DNA from: Planctomycetota bacterium
Lineage (GTDB): Bacteria > Planctomycetota > Phycisphaerae > UBA1845 > PWPN01
Direction: 5' to 3'
Assembly: GCA_029550525.1 (NCBI GenBank)
Contig: JAKPHF010000082.1
Location: 36,174-100,173, forward strand
DNA: 64,000 nt
Part shown: positions 35,301 through 42,115 of the stretch, piece by piece
Layout of the letters: each line of letters starts with the position of its first letter
Numbering within the stretch: the stretch's first letter is position 1
Notes under the pieces: model-generated
Database searches by the model: none
The model's input: only the letters and a program-made list of their open reading frames with translations
Told to the model about the DNA's origin: nothing
Translations under genes and position numbers: made by a program

Positions 35301-35495
35301 CAACACGTCGTATCGCTCTTCGAACAACGGCCGGAGATCTTCCGCGGTGAATCGGGCGGTGAACGTGAGCGGTGCGGGTGCACTGGCAGTGGCGACAGAT
35401 GCTACCTTGCTTTGCGGGACGGGTTGTGTGGCTGGCGCCGACATCCCGCACAGGCTGACGGCTAGACTGATGCTGACAGCGGCTGCGCTGTACAT
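32361..35495 (-). CDS. Large exported protein of unknown function (1044 residues)
   Basis: The ATG at 35495 has GGGAGG 4 nt upstream. The N-terminus (SAAAVSISLAVSLCGMSAPA) is a signal peptide. Beyond that I recognise no domain. The middle has coiled-coil-like segments (HEVQRRIAARKKAEAEDKER), a long mixed region with TITLSFFSSQGNIISQPG loosely reminiscent of secretin-type proteins, and a helical C-terminal third. Composition is even, with no repeats or low complexity. It lies downstream of a LeuB-like gene and upstream of the ThuA-DUF1080 gene on one strand; co-function is unproven. Confidence 0.7.
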   Translation of the reverse strand: MYSAAAVSISLAVSLCGMSAPATQPVPQSKVASVATASAPAPLTFTARFTAEDLRPLFEERYDVLPLPMQLPSQRQAALAALSRVEMGAMIEQLTPWLNRRFGSRFDPQKDLIQIPVPESQQVTLDTPELPEAQYRGPSKRVIGFMLHDVTDVEYIDTAVYLAQTARQLLDSGEVRFDRNAPDHLEAMARHEVQRRIAARKKAEAEDKERQEIRRRVAEALGIADADSADPADAQWAKESRRFTYIVRDGKFIDRLEPLVQRLNREMELAGLSPPSPLDKPGIHFDPDLKDVEIVLPRPIMQAFLEEADRIEQRMAEDHIISIEAVRLTDRDIIDGAIASRLGAQVQGVHDVKRFNTRGVFTQLGLNSLLAVANQQLQVATLEAIESGKLPAGVAPITIASPEMPPLQVDRTATTIGSNFSVGADDIFFDGREQSYGFSYIGPDGIEHRLSLDVVDSLREYWDRIERNLIVHKIKKVDELTPFAVPVGPMNKTYEGIAALISQENQQLVVATGTGAISEIDATAGTWLIIKDFQIAPVPGSSTALTEEELQSIQNRVLLTMFLRDPLVSCDVKTQLLLAEGSEVLATRLTELFESRADQPARPGRSGRTYRRIFEERFRESLEAAAVEKKEQNSTITLSFFSSQGNIISQPGLTQLGDANDLTTFTTELRPNIVTPISSFFTKSGSGAKGTSPLTGISKGERSNEEKTMTHLLIRARFPNAPRERMDREEGRHLGYFQLPITREPSSTVDLPFLSSSDHPAERLARLRVGYIFDALQEERVRRPLQLINPNSLAGTVPVNIWETATTRMLMNRKIISDSPADVQTLGKLYYQRFIVEVRSLLEYDDDFNPSPNFALRNMAQWNDPGRIVLALENSAEKFALQRLVLMIDELGALLVPDEYAENSLAYAPAQLLGGHKLYPLDPDQLSSVRRDAANHFLRFQEAYGDAFLEAVSRILGLGTYRPANHEQMLRAPLRGYHDLALLSRESHLLAEPALFTQAQEAFVLLKNGGRQGGWFEESLTTIEDLPPSIRPFVIRGREILARR

Positions 35496-35790
35496 GACCC
35501 TCCCGGTCCTGGATCGGCCCCGCTGGTAAGGGATGATTCGCGCCCACCGACCGCTCCCGTGCGGTCCCCCGGCGCGCAGGTTGGTTTCCTTTGCGCGTGA
35601 ATATACGCCAAGCCACCGCCGACGGCAACTCGACAGGTGACCACCGATGAAACGTAAGATCTCCGCTGGTCGGAGCTCTTACGAGTCAAGCCTGCTTGCT
35701 GAGGCTGTGGGGTGCCGATTGGAACTTGTGTGCACGCGATGAGAACCGCGTAGCGAGTCTCCGCGGCGCGCCACAATATCCGGATAGGCG
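35496..35790. other. Intergenic region between LeuB-like gene and large exported protein
   Basis: This holds the LeuB-like gene terminator (35653-35683) and, right before the ATG at 35495, the ribosome binding site of the large exported protein. No further gene or clear promoter seen. Confidence 0.4.
35653..35683 (-). terminator. Intrinsic terminator of the LeuB-like gene
   Basis: CGTAAGA, one mismatch, CTCCG, loop CTGGT, CGGAG, one mismatch, TCTTACG form a 12-bp interrupted stem. On the minus strand it is followed by TTTCATC, a short U-rich tail. It lies about 110 bp beyond the leftward stop codon of the dehydrogenase gene. Confidence 0.6.
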
Positions 35791-36897
35791 TTATAGCGCT
35801 TCGCAGACGAGGTCGCCCACTTCGCGTGTGCCGTAGCCCATGCGGCCGGCGGACTGGCTCTTCATCTTGGGGCAAGTCTTTTTGATGGCGTTTTCGATGC
35901 GCTGACCGGCCCGCTCGATGACGGGGTCTTTTTTCTGCCCGCCGACCACCCGCAGGAGCATGGCCATCGAGGCGATGGCGGCGATGGGGTTGATGACGTT
36001 TTGACCCGTGTACTTGGGCGCGCTGCCGCCCATGGGCTCGAACATGCTGACGCCGTTGGGGTTGATGTTGCCGCCGGCCGCCACGCCCAGACCGCCCTGA
36101 ATCATGGCCGCCAGGTCGGTGATGATGTCGCCGAACAGGTTGGGCACGACGATGGTGTCGTAGAACTCGGGGCTCTTGACCATCCACATGCAGCAGGCGT
36201 CCACGTGGTTGTAGTCGCGCTTGATGTCGGGATACTCGGCGTCGCCAATCTCGTTGAACGCTCGCCACCAGGTGTCACCGCAGTACGTGAGCACGTTGGT
36301 CTTGTGCACCAGCGTGAGCACGCCCTTGCCGGTGCCCGCCTGCTTCTTGGCCCGGCACAGATCGAAGGCGTAGCGCAGGCAGCGCTCCACGCCGAACCGG
36401 GTGGTGATCATCTCCTGCGTTGAGATTTCCTGACCCGTGCCTTTGCGGATGATGCCGCCCGTGCCCGCGTACAGGTCTTCGGTGTTCTCGCGGATCACGT
36501 CGAAATTGATGTGCTCGGGCCCCTTGTCCTTCAGCGGGGTTTCCACGCCGGGGTACAGGTGCACGGGCCGCAGGTTGATGTACTGGTCGAGAGCGAACCG
36601 CAGCTTGAGGAGCAGCCCCTTTTCCAGGATGCCCGGAGCGACGTCGGGGTCGCCCACCGCACCGAGGTAGATGGCGTCGTAGTTACGCAGCTCGTCGATC
36701 TCGGCATCCGTAATCACGGGAATCGAGGGCGCCTTGGGGTCGCCGCCGCGGGCGAGATACCGCTTGCCCGAGAAGTCGCGATCGACCGTCTCGTACTGGA
36801 ACCCCTCCTTGGCCGCCACTGCCTTGAGAACCTTCAGGCCCTCTGCCACGACCTCCGGTCCCGTCCCGTCGCCACCGATGACCGCGATTTTCAGCAC
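35791..36897 (-). CDS. leuB: 3-isopropylmalate dehydrogenase-like enzyme
   Basis: A 368-residue beta-decarboxylating dehydrogenase. The N-terminus KIAVIGGDGTGPEVVAEGLK is standard; catalytic and metal residues lie in FDVIRENTEDLYAG, LTLVHKTNVLTYCGD, VPNLFGDIITDLAA and the NAD-site MFEPMGGSAPKYTGQNVINP. It most likely makes leucine precursors (LeuB), though tartrate or isocitrate relatives share these motifs. The start is a GTG at 36897 with AGGAG 8 nt upstream; upstream frame sequence is repeat-derived. Two strong hairpins occupy its leader. Confidence 0.82.
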   Translation of the reverse strand: MLKIAVIGGDGTGPEVVAEGLKVLKAVAAKEGFQYETVDRDFSGKRYLARGGDPKAPSIPVITDAEIDELRNYDAIYLGAVGDPDVAPGILEKGLLLKLRFALDQYINLRPVHLYPGVETPLKDKGPEHINFDVIRENTEDLYAGTGGIIRKGTGQEISTQEMITTRFGVERCLRYAFDLCRAKKQAGTGKGVLTLVHKTNVLTYCGDTWWRAFNEIGDAEYPDIKRDYNHVDACCMWMVKSPEFYDTIVVPNLFGDIITDLAAMIQGGLGVAAGGNINPNGVSMFEPMGGSAPKYTGQNVINPIAAIASMAMLLRVVGGQKKDPVIERAGQRIENAIKKTCPKMKSQSAGRMGYGTREVGDLVCEAL

Positions 36898-36918
36898 GTT
36901 GCTGCTCCTGATGAAGCG

Positions 36919-36977
36919 AGCGGCGGGGTTGCAGCCCGCCGCTCTTCCGCCGAGATCGACCGCCCGTGAGGGCGGTC
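36919..36977. repeat. Twin GC-rich palindromes in the leuB leader
   Basis: AGCGGCGGG/CCCGCCGCT (36919-36927, 36935-36943) and GACCGCCC/GGGCGGTC (36958-36965, 36970-36977) form two perfect 9- and 8-bp stems just upstream of the GTG start. They resemble the GGCGGGC...GCCCGCC palindromes at 40362-40380 and 63868-63886, so are probably dispersed repeats rather than a leucine attenuator. Confidence 0.6.
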
Positions 36978-37115
36978 TTCCCAAATAGCAAATCGAGTCC
37001 ATGACGGTATCAGAAGCCGGGTTGCGGTTCAAGACGGCGGTCGAGGGCGACTTTCGCTTTCCGCCTAACCGGAACCCCGGCCACTGCCCGCGGAGGATAA
37101 CCTGTGGATTTTCGC

Positions 37116-37143
37116 TTGACGCGCCCCGATCTGGCGCTATATA
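37116..37143 (+). promoter_or_regulatory. Sigma-70-type promoter for the structured RNA/thrS leader
   Basis: TTGACG (37116-37121), 16 bp, TATATA (37138-37143) is the best housekeeping-type promoter in the window. Initiation is expected near 37150, giving a product of about 175 nt if it ends at the 37317-37323 U-run, or a leader of about 335 nt for thrS. Confidence 0.6.
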
Positions 37144-37222
37144 CCTAGGCGGCATGTGAGGTTGACGCTGGCTGGAGGCACCGGCCGGCCGTTCAGCCCA
37201 CCGAAACAGAATCGATGGCAAA

Positions 37223-37323
37223 CGGCACCGAATCCATGACGCGCACGACCTTGTGAGTCACACCTCCGCTGGAACTGCGGAGCCCGTCGTCTCGTGCGCA
37301 ATGCGGATTCGTGCCGTTTTTTT
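37223..37323 (+). ncRNA. Structured RNA with terminator-like end upstream of thrS
   Basis: Both arms pair over three stems: CGGCAC/GTGCCG, GAATCC/GGATTC (after one bulged C) and, across a symmetrical 5x5 internal loop, GCGCACGA/TCGTGCGC (37241-37248 with 37292-37299). The apical part contains a further hairpin, CTCCGC/GCGGAG with a 7-nt loop, and the palindrome TGTGAGTCACA. The last stem is followed directly by seven U residues. It can be a stand-alone small RNA with its own terminator, or an attenuator in the thrS leader. A second foldable segment follows: CGCCTGAA 37341-37348 with TTCAGGCG 37390-37397, enclosing GACCG/CGGTC. It does not match T-box, 6S, SRP, tmRNA or RNase P as I know them. 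Confidence 0.6.
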
Positions 37324-37483
37324 GTCGATCTGACCCATAACGCCTGAAAAGGTGACCGGCCGGGTTATCGGTCCGTGGCCCATCGCTGGTTCAGGCGAGC
37401 AATTCGGGGAGCCTCGACCCCTCCCCGACCCGAGGCGGGCACGTTCGCTCGCCCGTAGACGCAGCAAAGAGCAGCAACTCGCA

Positions 37484-39631
37484 ATGCCTGAAGTCATACT
37501 GCCCGACGGGAACAAACTGGACGTGCCGGCCGGCGCGACCGTGGCGGACGTGGCAGCCAAAATCGGCCCGCGCCTGGCCAAGGCTGCCATCGCCGGCAAA
37601 ATCGACGGCGAGATCGTGGACCTGCGGCGGCCTGTGCCCGCCGGCAGCAAGGTGGAAATCCTCACCGCCACGGCCGACAACCCCGACAGCCTGTACGTGA
37701 TTCGCCATAGTGCGGCCCACGTCATGGCCGAGGCCATCTGCACGCTCTTCCCGCAGACCAAGCTGGTGTACGGCCCGCCCGTCGAGAACGGGTTCTACTA
37801 CGACATCGACCTGGACCGGCCGCTCACCCCCGAGGATTTCGACGCCATCGAGAAAAAGATGGCGGAGATCATCAAGGAAGACCGCCCGTTCACCCGCTAC
37901 GAGATGCCGCGCGAGCAGGCCATGGAACGGCTTCGCCGTGAGGGCAACCGCTATAAGATCGACAACGCCGAGCGGGCCGAGGGCGACCTGAGCTTCTACG
38001 TGACCGGTTCGGAACCCGGCAAGTACTTCGAGGATCTCTGCCGCGGACCTCACCTGCCCAGTACCGGGCGGATCGGGGCCTTCAAGGTCATGCAGGTCAG
38101 CGGCGCCTACTACCGCGGCGACCAGAACGAAACGCAGCTCCAGCGGGTGTACGGCACCGCCTGGCCCAGCAAGAAGGACCTCGACCAGTACCTGCACCAG
38201 CTCGAGGAGGCCCGCAAGCGCGATCACCGCAAAATCGGCACCGAGCTGAACTTGTTCCTGATCGACCCGCTGGTGGGCAGCGGCCTGGTGCTCTGGAAGC
38301 CCAAGGGCGCCATCGTCCGCAGCAAGCTGGAAGAGTTCCTGCGCGGCGAGCTGGTCCGCAACGGCTACCAGCTGGTCTACACGCCGCACATCGGCAAGCT
38401 CGGTCTCTATCGGACCAGCGGCCACTTCCCGTACTACAAAGACAGCCAGTTCCCGCCGCTCTACGAGCACAAGACCGAGGAACTGCTCAACCTGCTGTGG
38501 GAGGCCGTGCGGTCCCGGCCCGACGACGGACCGATCGGTGACCGCGAGCGGGCCATTCTCGACGAGCTTCAGCAGTCCGCCCCGGCCGTCTACCAGGCTC
38601 TGACTGCCGCGACCGAGGGCTGTTGCCGCAAGGCCGACACCATCAAGGCCATCGAACGGCAGCTCGACACCGCTGACGGCTACCTGCTCAAGCCCATGAA
38701 CTGCCCGCACCACGTGCGGATCTTCGCCTCCGAGCCTCGCAGCTACCGGGACCTGCCCGTGCGGCTCGCCGAGTTCGGGACGGTCTATCGGTACGAACAG
38801 AGCGGCGAACTCTCGGGCATGACCCGCGTCCGCGGGTTCACACAGGACGACGCTCACTTGTTCTGCCGGCCCGACCAGTTGCTGGACGAGATCGGCGGCT
38901 GTGTGGATCTGACCCGCAAGGTGCTCGAGACGCTGGCTCTGAAGGACTACCGCGTCCGCATCGGCCTGCGCGACCCCGCCAGCGACAAATACGTGGGCAG
39001 CGACGAAAACTGGCGGCTGGCCGAGGACGCCGTCCGAACCGCCGTCCGCAACAGCGGCATGACCTTCACGGAGGAGCAGGGCGAAGCGGCGTTCTACGGG
39101 CCCAAGATTGACTTCGTGGTCAAGGACTGCATCGGCCGGGAGTGGCAACTGGGCACCGTCCAGGTGGATTACAACCTGCCGCAGCGGTTCGACCTGTCGT
39201 ACATCGGCTCGGACAATGCCGCCCATCGGCCGGTCATGATCCACCGGGCCCCGTTCGGCAGCCTCGAGCGGTTCGTGGCCATCCTCATCGAGCACTTCGC
39301 CGGAGCCTTCCCGCTGTGGCTCAGCCCGGTACAGGTGGTGGTGGCGTCCGTCAGCGAGAAGAGTGCCGAGTACGCCGAGGCGGTGGGGCGGCGGCTTACC
39401 GCGGCCGGCCTGCGGGTCGAGGTGGACACCACCGCCGAGAAGATCGGCCCCAAGAAGCATGCTGCCCGCAAGCAAAAAGTCCCGTATATATTGGTAGTCG
39501 GAGAGCAGGAGGCGGCCGCCGGGACGGTCAATGTGAACGACCGCACGGGCCGCAACCTGGGGACCGAGCCCTTGGAGGCGTTCGTCACCCGCTGCCTGCA
39601 GGAGGTCGAGGCCCGGACCATTCAGGAATGA
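37484..39631 (+). CDS. thrS: Threonine-tRNA ligase
   Basis: A 715-residue class II synthetase. The TGS domain (PEVILPDGNKLDVPAGATVA) covers about 1-65, then the SAD editing-like domain with RHSAAHVMAEAI and YDIDLDRPLTPEDF. In the catalytic domain, zinc ligand Cys is in LKPMNCPHH, motif 2 in EFGTVYRYEQSGELSGMTRV and motif 3 in GSLERFVAILIEHFAGAFPL; a C-terminal anticodon-binding domain ends the protein. Compared with about 640 residues in E. coli there is an insertion of roughly 60-75 residues between YKDSQFPPLYE and YLLKPMNCPHH. The ATG at 37484 begins the TGS domain; the ribosome site is weak. Confidence 0.95.
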   Translation: MPEVILPDGNKLDVPAGATVADVAAKIGPRLAKAAIAGKIDGEIVDLRRPVPAGSKVEILTATADNPDSLYVIRHSAAHVMAEAICTLFPQTKLVYGPPVENGFYYDIDLDRPLTPEDFDAIEKKMAEIIKEDRPFTRYEMPREQAMERLRREGNRYKIDNAERAEGDLSFYVTGSEPGKYFEDLCRGPHLPSTGRIGAFKVMQVSGAYYRGDQNETQLQRVYGTAWPSKKDLDQYLHQLEEARKRDHRKIGTELNLFLIDPLVGSGLVLWKPKGAIVRSKLEEFLRGELVRNGYQLVYTPHIGKLGLYRTSGHFPYYKDSQFPPLYEHKTEELLNLLWEAVRSRPDDGPIGDRERAILDELQQSAPAVYQALTAATEGCCRKADTIKAIERQLDTADGYLLKPMNCPHHVRIFASEPRSYRDLPVRLAEFGTVYRYEQSGELSGMTRVRGFTQDDAHLFCRPDQLLDEIGGCVDLTRKVLETLALKDYRVRIGLRDPASDKYVGSDENWRLAEDAVRTAVRNSGMTFTEEQGEAAFYGPKIDFVVKDCIGREWQLGTVQVDYNLPQRFDLSYIGSDNAAHRPVMIHRAPFGSLERFVAILIEHFAGAFPLWLSPVQVVVASVSEKSAEYAEAVGRRLTAAGLRVEVDTTAEKIGPKKHAARKQKVPYILVVGEQEAAAGTVNVNDRTGRNLGTEPLEAFVTRCLQEVEARTIQE

Positions 39632-39640
39632 GAATGAAGT

Positions 39641-39727
39641 GTAATGTGCGAACGTGGGCAAGTGAAAAAGTGACGGTTGGGAACACGCAGTTATTTTCCC
39701 ACGTTCTCACTTTTTCCACGTTCACAC
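39641..39727. repeat. Inverted word-repeat between thrS and infC
   Basis: The left part (GAACGTGGGCAAGTGAAAAAG, 39649-39669) and the right part (CCCACGTTCTCACTTTTTCC, 39698-39717) are imperfect inverted repeats of the words GAACGTGG and AAAAAGTG. It could form a hairpin with a U-rich 3' side and may serve as the thrS terminator. Confidence 0.55.
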
Positions 39728-39813
39728 TGGTTCTCGGCCGGCACGGTGCCGGTCCACGCCGCTGGAGGGCGTGACATGTTCAACCCGTGGACCCCCGAAA
39801 GGAGGTAAAGAGT

Positions 39814-40326
39814 CTGTCGCAACATCGATGCAACGAGCAGATCCGGATTTCCCCAGTCCGCCTGATCGACCATAACAACAATCAATTGGGGATTGTGCCG
39901 ACCGACGAAGCCCGACGTATGGCTTACGAGGCCGGCTTGGATCTTGTCGAAGTCGCCCCCACCGAACGGCCGCCCGTTTGCCGGATCATGGATTACGGCA
40001 AATTCAAATACGGCCAAAAGAAAAAGAAACAAAAGCACCACGAGCAGAAGCTCAAGGAAATCCGCATGCATCCCAAGATCAGCGATCACGACCGTGATCG
40101 GCTGATGAACCGCGCTGCGGAGTTCCTGGAGAAGGGGGACAAGGTCCAGTTGACCATGATCTTCCGAGGCCGCGAGCGATTCCATCAGGACCTGGGCCAG
40201 TCCGTGTTCCAGACCATCCTCGAGAAGCTGGGTGACTCGATTAAGATCGAGCGGCCCATGCGGGCGGAAGGCCGCCGCATGACCATGGTGCTGGCCCCGG
40301 CCAAGAAAGCCGCCGCCGCCAAGTAA
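39814..40326 (+). CDS. infC: Translation initiation factor IF-3, probable CTG start
   Basis: IF-3 of 170 residues. The N-domain begins NEQIRISPVRLIDHNNNQLG and the C-domain contains KKKKQKHHEQKLKEIRMHP and VQLTMIFRGRE. The start is decided by GGAGGT (39801-39806) with 7-nt spacing to CTG at 39814, which puts only five residues before NEQIR, the normal layout. No ATG or TTG is available there; a GTG at 39787 lies upstream of the Shine-Dalgarno. Rare start codons on infC (AUU in E. coli) allow IF-3 to repress its own translation. The usual rpmI-rplT genes do not follow. Confidence 0.93.
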   Translation: MSQHRCNEQIRISPVRLIDHNNNQLGIVPTDEARRMAYEAGLDLVEVAPTERPPVCRIMDYGKFKYGQKKKKQKHHEQKLKEIRMHPKISDHDRDRLMNRAAEFLEKGDKVQLTMIFRGRERFHQDLGQSVFQTILEKLGDSIKIERPMRAEGRRMTMVLAPAKKAAAAK

Positions 40327-40708
40327 GCCGGGCTGCTTGTCGGCTGTCGCGCGTCGTGGGGGGCGGGCATCTTGCCCGCCTCTGAGCTGTCCCGAATCGG
40401 ACGGAACATCCGTCCCGGAACCGTTGTTTGCGCACTTCGGGCAAGCCCTTCGCGGCCCGACAGGCCCTGTGTTTGCCCGCCGCTAGCGTGCACCGCAACT
40501 TCGCATGGCCGGCATCGTCCGGCTCACAGCCCACAGCTCATAGTCGGGCGGGTGCTCGCTCGTCCGGACTAGCCTTTTCAGGGTGATCGCCTATAGTTTA
40601 GTCTTACCGAAGGAGTGTCCGCGCGTTGCCGGCGTCAAACCTGGCGGCGAGCCCCGGCAGACCGTCTCCACGAGATTCGAGAGCAAAGAAAGGAACGATT
40701 TTACTCAC
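40327..40708. other. Gap between infC and sat with palindromic repeat
   Basis: About 380 bp. It contains the palindrome GGCGGGC/GCCCGCC (40362-40380) and, near 40530-40546, repeat-like words CACAGCCCACAGCTC. AAAGGA at 40688-40693 is a distant, weak ribosome site for sat. No ORF here resembles rpmI or any other protein I know, and I see no riboswitch. Confidence 0.45.
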
Positions 40709-41968
40709 ATGCCCGATCTGATCGCCCCCCACGGCGGGCTGACCGCCCCTGTCAATCGTACCGTCCCTGCAGACCGCGAAGCCGATTTCCGCAAAGAGAT
40801 TGCCGAGCTGCCGGCTCTGCCCGTCAGCGATGCCGATCTGTCCAGCGTCTACCGCATGGGCGACGGCGGTTTGAGCCCCTTGGTCGGGCCGATGGTCAAG
40901 GAGGTCTACGACCGCGTCCTGCGCGATGTGAACATCGTCGTGAACGGCAAGAAGTACGCGTGGTCGATACCGATCTCGCTACCCGTGACCAAGGAGCTGG
41001 CCGGTTCACTCAAGCCGGGCAAACAGGTTCGGCTGGTGAACTCGGCGGGCGAGGCCGTGGGACGCCTGCGGGTGGACGACGTGTTCCCGTGGGACAAGCA
41101 GGCCTACATCGAGAGCGTCTATCAGACCAGCCGTCACGATCACCCCGGCGGACGCATGGTCATGAACGACCCGGGCGAGTATCTGGTCGGCGGCGAGGTC
41201 GAGGTTCTGCCCCAGCCCAAGCATCCCGAGTACGGCAAGTACGTGCTGCGGCCTGAAGAGACACGAGCCCTGTTCCGCGAGAAGGGCTGGGAGCGCGTGG
41301 TGGCCTTCCAGACCCGCAATCCGCTGCACCGGGCGCATGAGTACGCGCTGGTCTACGGCGGTGAAGTGCTGACGCGGGCCGGCTACAAGACGGGCATCGT
41401 GCTCAACCCGCTCATCGGCGAGACCAAGAGCGACGACGTGGACGCGGCCACCCGCATGCGGACCTATCGCGCTCTCATCGAGGAGCGCAAGCTCGGCGAG
41501 GGCGATAAGGACGAGGCGCTGTGGAAGAAGGTCGGCTACGACATCAACGACGTGGCCCTGCTGCTCGGCCTGGACATCAAGATGTTCTATGCTGGTCCGA
41601 AGGAGGCGATCATGCACGCCATCTATCGCCAGAACTTCGGGTTCACCGACATCATCATCGGCCGCAAGCACGCCGACGCTCCCTACGATGACGGCAAGGA
41701 CATCTGGGACGGCTTGGCCGCGCAGCGGATCTTCGACGAGTTGACCGGCGAACTGCTCATCAAGCCCGTGAAAGTCGGCTTCGCCGCCTACTACGAGGAG
41801 CTGGGCCGCGTGGGCCTGGTCGATGAGTGCAGCAAGAACGGCTGGAAGCCGATCAACATCAGCGGCCGCGACGTCCGCGAAGCGCTGGCCGCCGGCCGGT
41901 TGCCCGACCCGCGGGTCATGCGCGAGAGCACGGCTCGGATTCTTATCGAGAGCATGAAGAAGAAATGA
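40709..41968 (+). CDS. sat: Sulfate adenylyltransferase (ATP sulfurylase)
   Basis: A 419-residue homomeric ATP sulfurylase (Sat type, not CysN/CysD). The active-site motif FQTRNPLHRAHEYAL is complete, followed by NPLIGETKSDDVDAATRMRT, MFYAGPKEAIMHAIYRQNFG and FTDIIIGRKHADAP. It activates sulfate to APS, the first step of assimilation, or runs in reverse in sulfur oxidisers. With the sulfate importer at 20-24 kb, assimilation is the simpler reading. The ATG at 40709 is chosen because upstream sequence is unlike the family. Confidence 0.93.
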   Translation: MPDLIAPHGGLTAPVNRTVPADREADFRKEIAELPALPVSDADLSSVYRMGDGGLSPLVGPMVKEVYDRVLRDVNIVVNGKKYAWSIPISLPVTKELAGSLKPGKQVRLVNSAGEAVGRLRVDDVFPWDKQAYIESVYQTSRHDHPGGRMVMNDPGEYLVGGEVEVLPQPKHPEYGKYVLRPEETRALFREKGWERVVAFQTRNPLHRAHEYALVYGGEVLTRAGYKTGIVLNPLIGETKSDDVDAATRMRTYRALIEERKLGEGDKDEALWKKVGYDINDVALLLGLDIKMFYAGPKEAIMHAIYRQNFGFTDIIIGRKHADAPYDDGKDIWDGLAAQRIFDELTGELLIKPVKVGFAAYYEELGRVGLVDECSKNGWKPINISGRDVREALAAGRLPDPRVMRESTARILIESMKKK

Positions 41969-41975
41969 CTCGGAT

Positions 41976-42099
41976 GTTCACCACAGAGGCACAGGGACAC
42001 AGAGAAGGGGATGGAGACGTGCGCGACGTCTATTGCCGTCACCTGATCGTATGTGCTGTTTCTCTTCTGCGTGCCTCGGTGCCTCTGTGGTTCATCCCT
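41976..42099. repeat. MITE-like element with CACAGAGGCAC inverted arms
   Basis: The left arm (41976-42008, TTCACCACAGAGGCACAGGG) and right arm (42059-42099, GCCTCGGTGCCTCTGTGGTT) are inverted repeats of the words CACAGAGGCA and GACACAGAGA, enclosing about 50 bp. It starts a few bases after the sat stop and ends 16 bp before the next start. This wording is a dispersed intergenic repeat in diverse environmental bacteria. Confidence 0.7.
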
Positions 42100-42115
42100 G
42101 ATCCGGGTTGAACCT

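Noticed and set aside
34080..35465. 461-codon plus-strand open frame
   Set aside because: Antisense to the 1044-residue exported protein; the minus strand has the ribosome site and signal peptide.
37200..37483. T-box riboswitch upstream of thrS
   Set aside because: No T-box sequence of the AGGGUGGNACCGCG type and no specifier-loop layout could be found, despite a terminator-like structure.
37391..39661. 756-codon open frame on the minus strand
   Set aside because: It is antisense to thrS, whose protein is full of diagnostic motifs. Long antisense frames are expected in high-GC DNA and its translation matches no known pattern.
40327..40708. Missing rpmI or rplT gene after infC
   Set aside because: All frames in the gap were checked by eye and none has L35- or L20-like sequence; the gap is repeat and GC-rich filler.
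41997..42111. Short coding frame after sat (TEAQGHREGDGDV...)
   Set aside because: It is the translation of a dispersed CACAGAGGCAC repeat element, not a gene.
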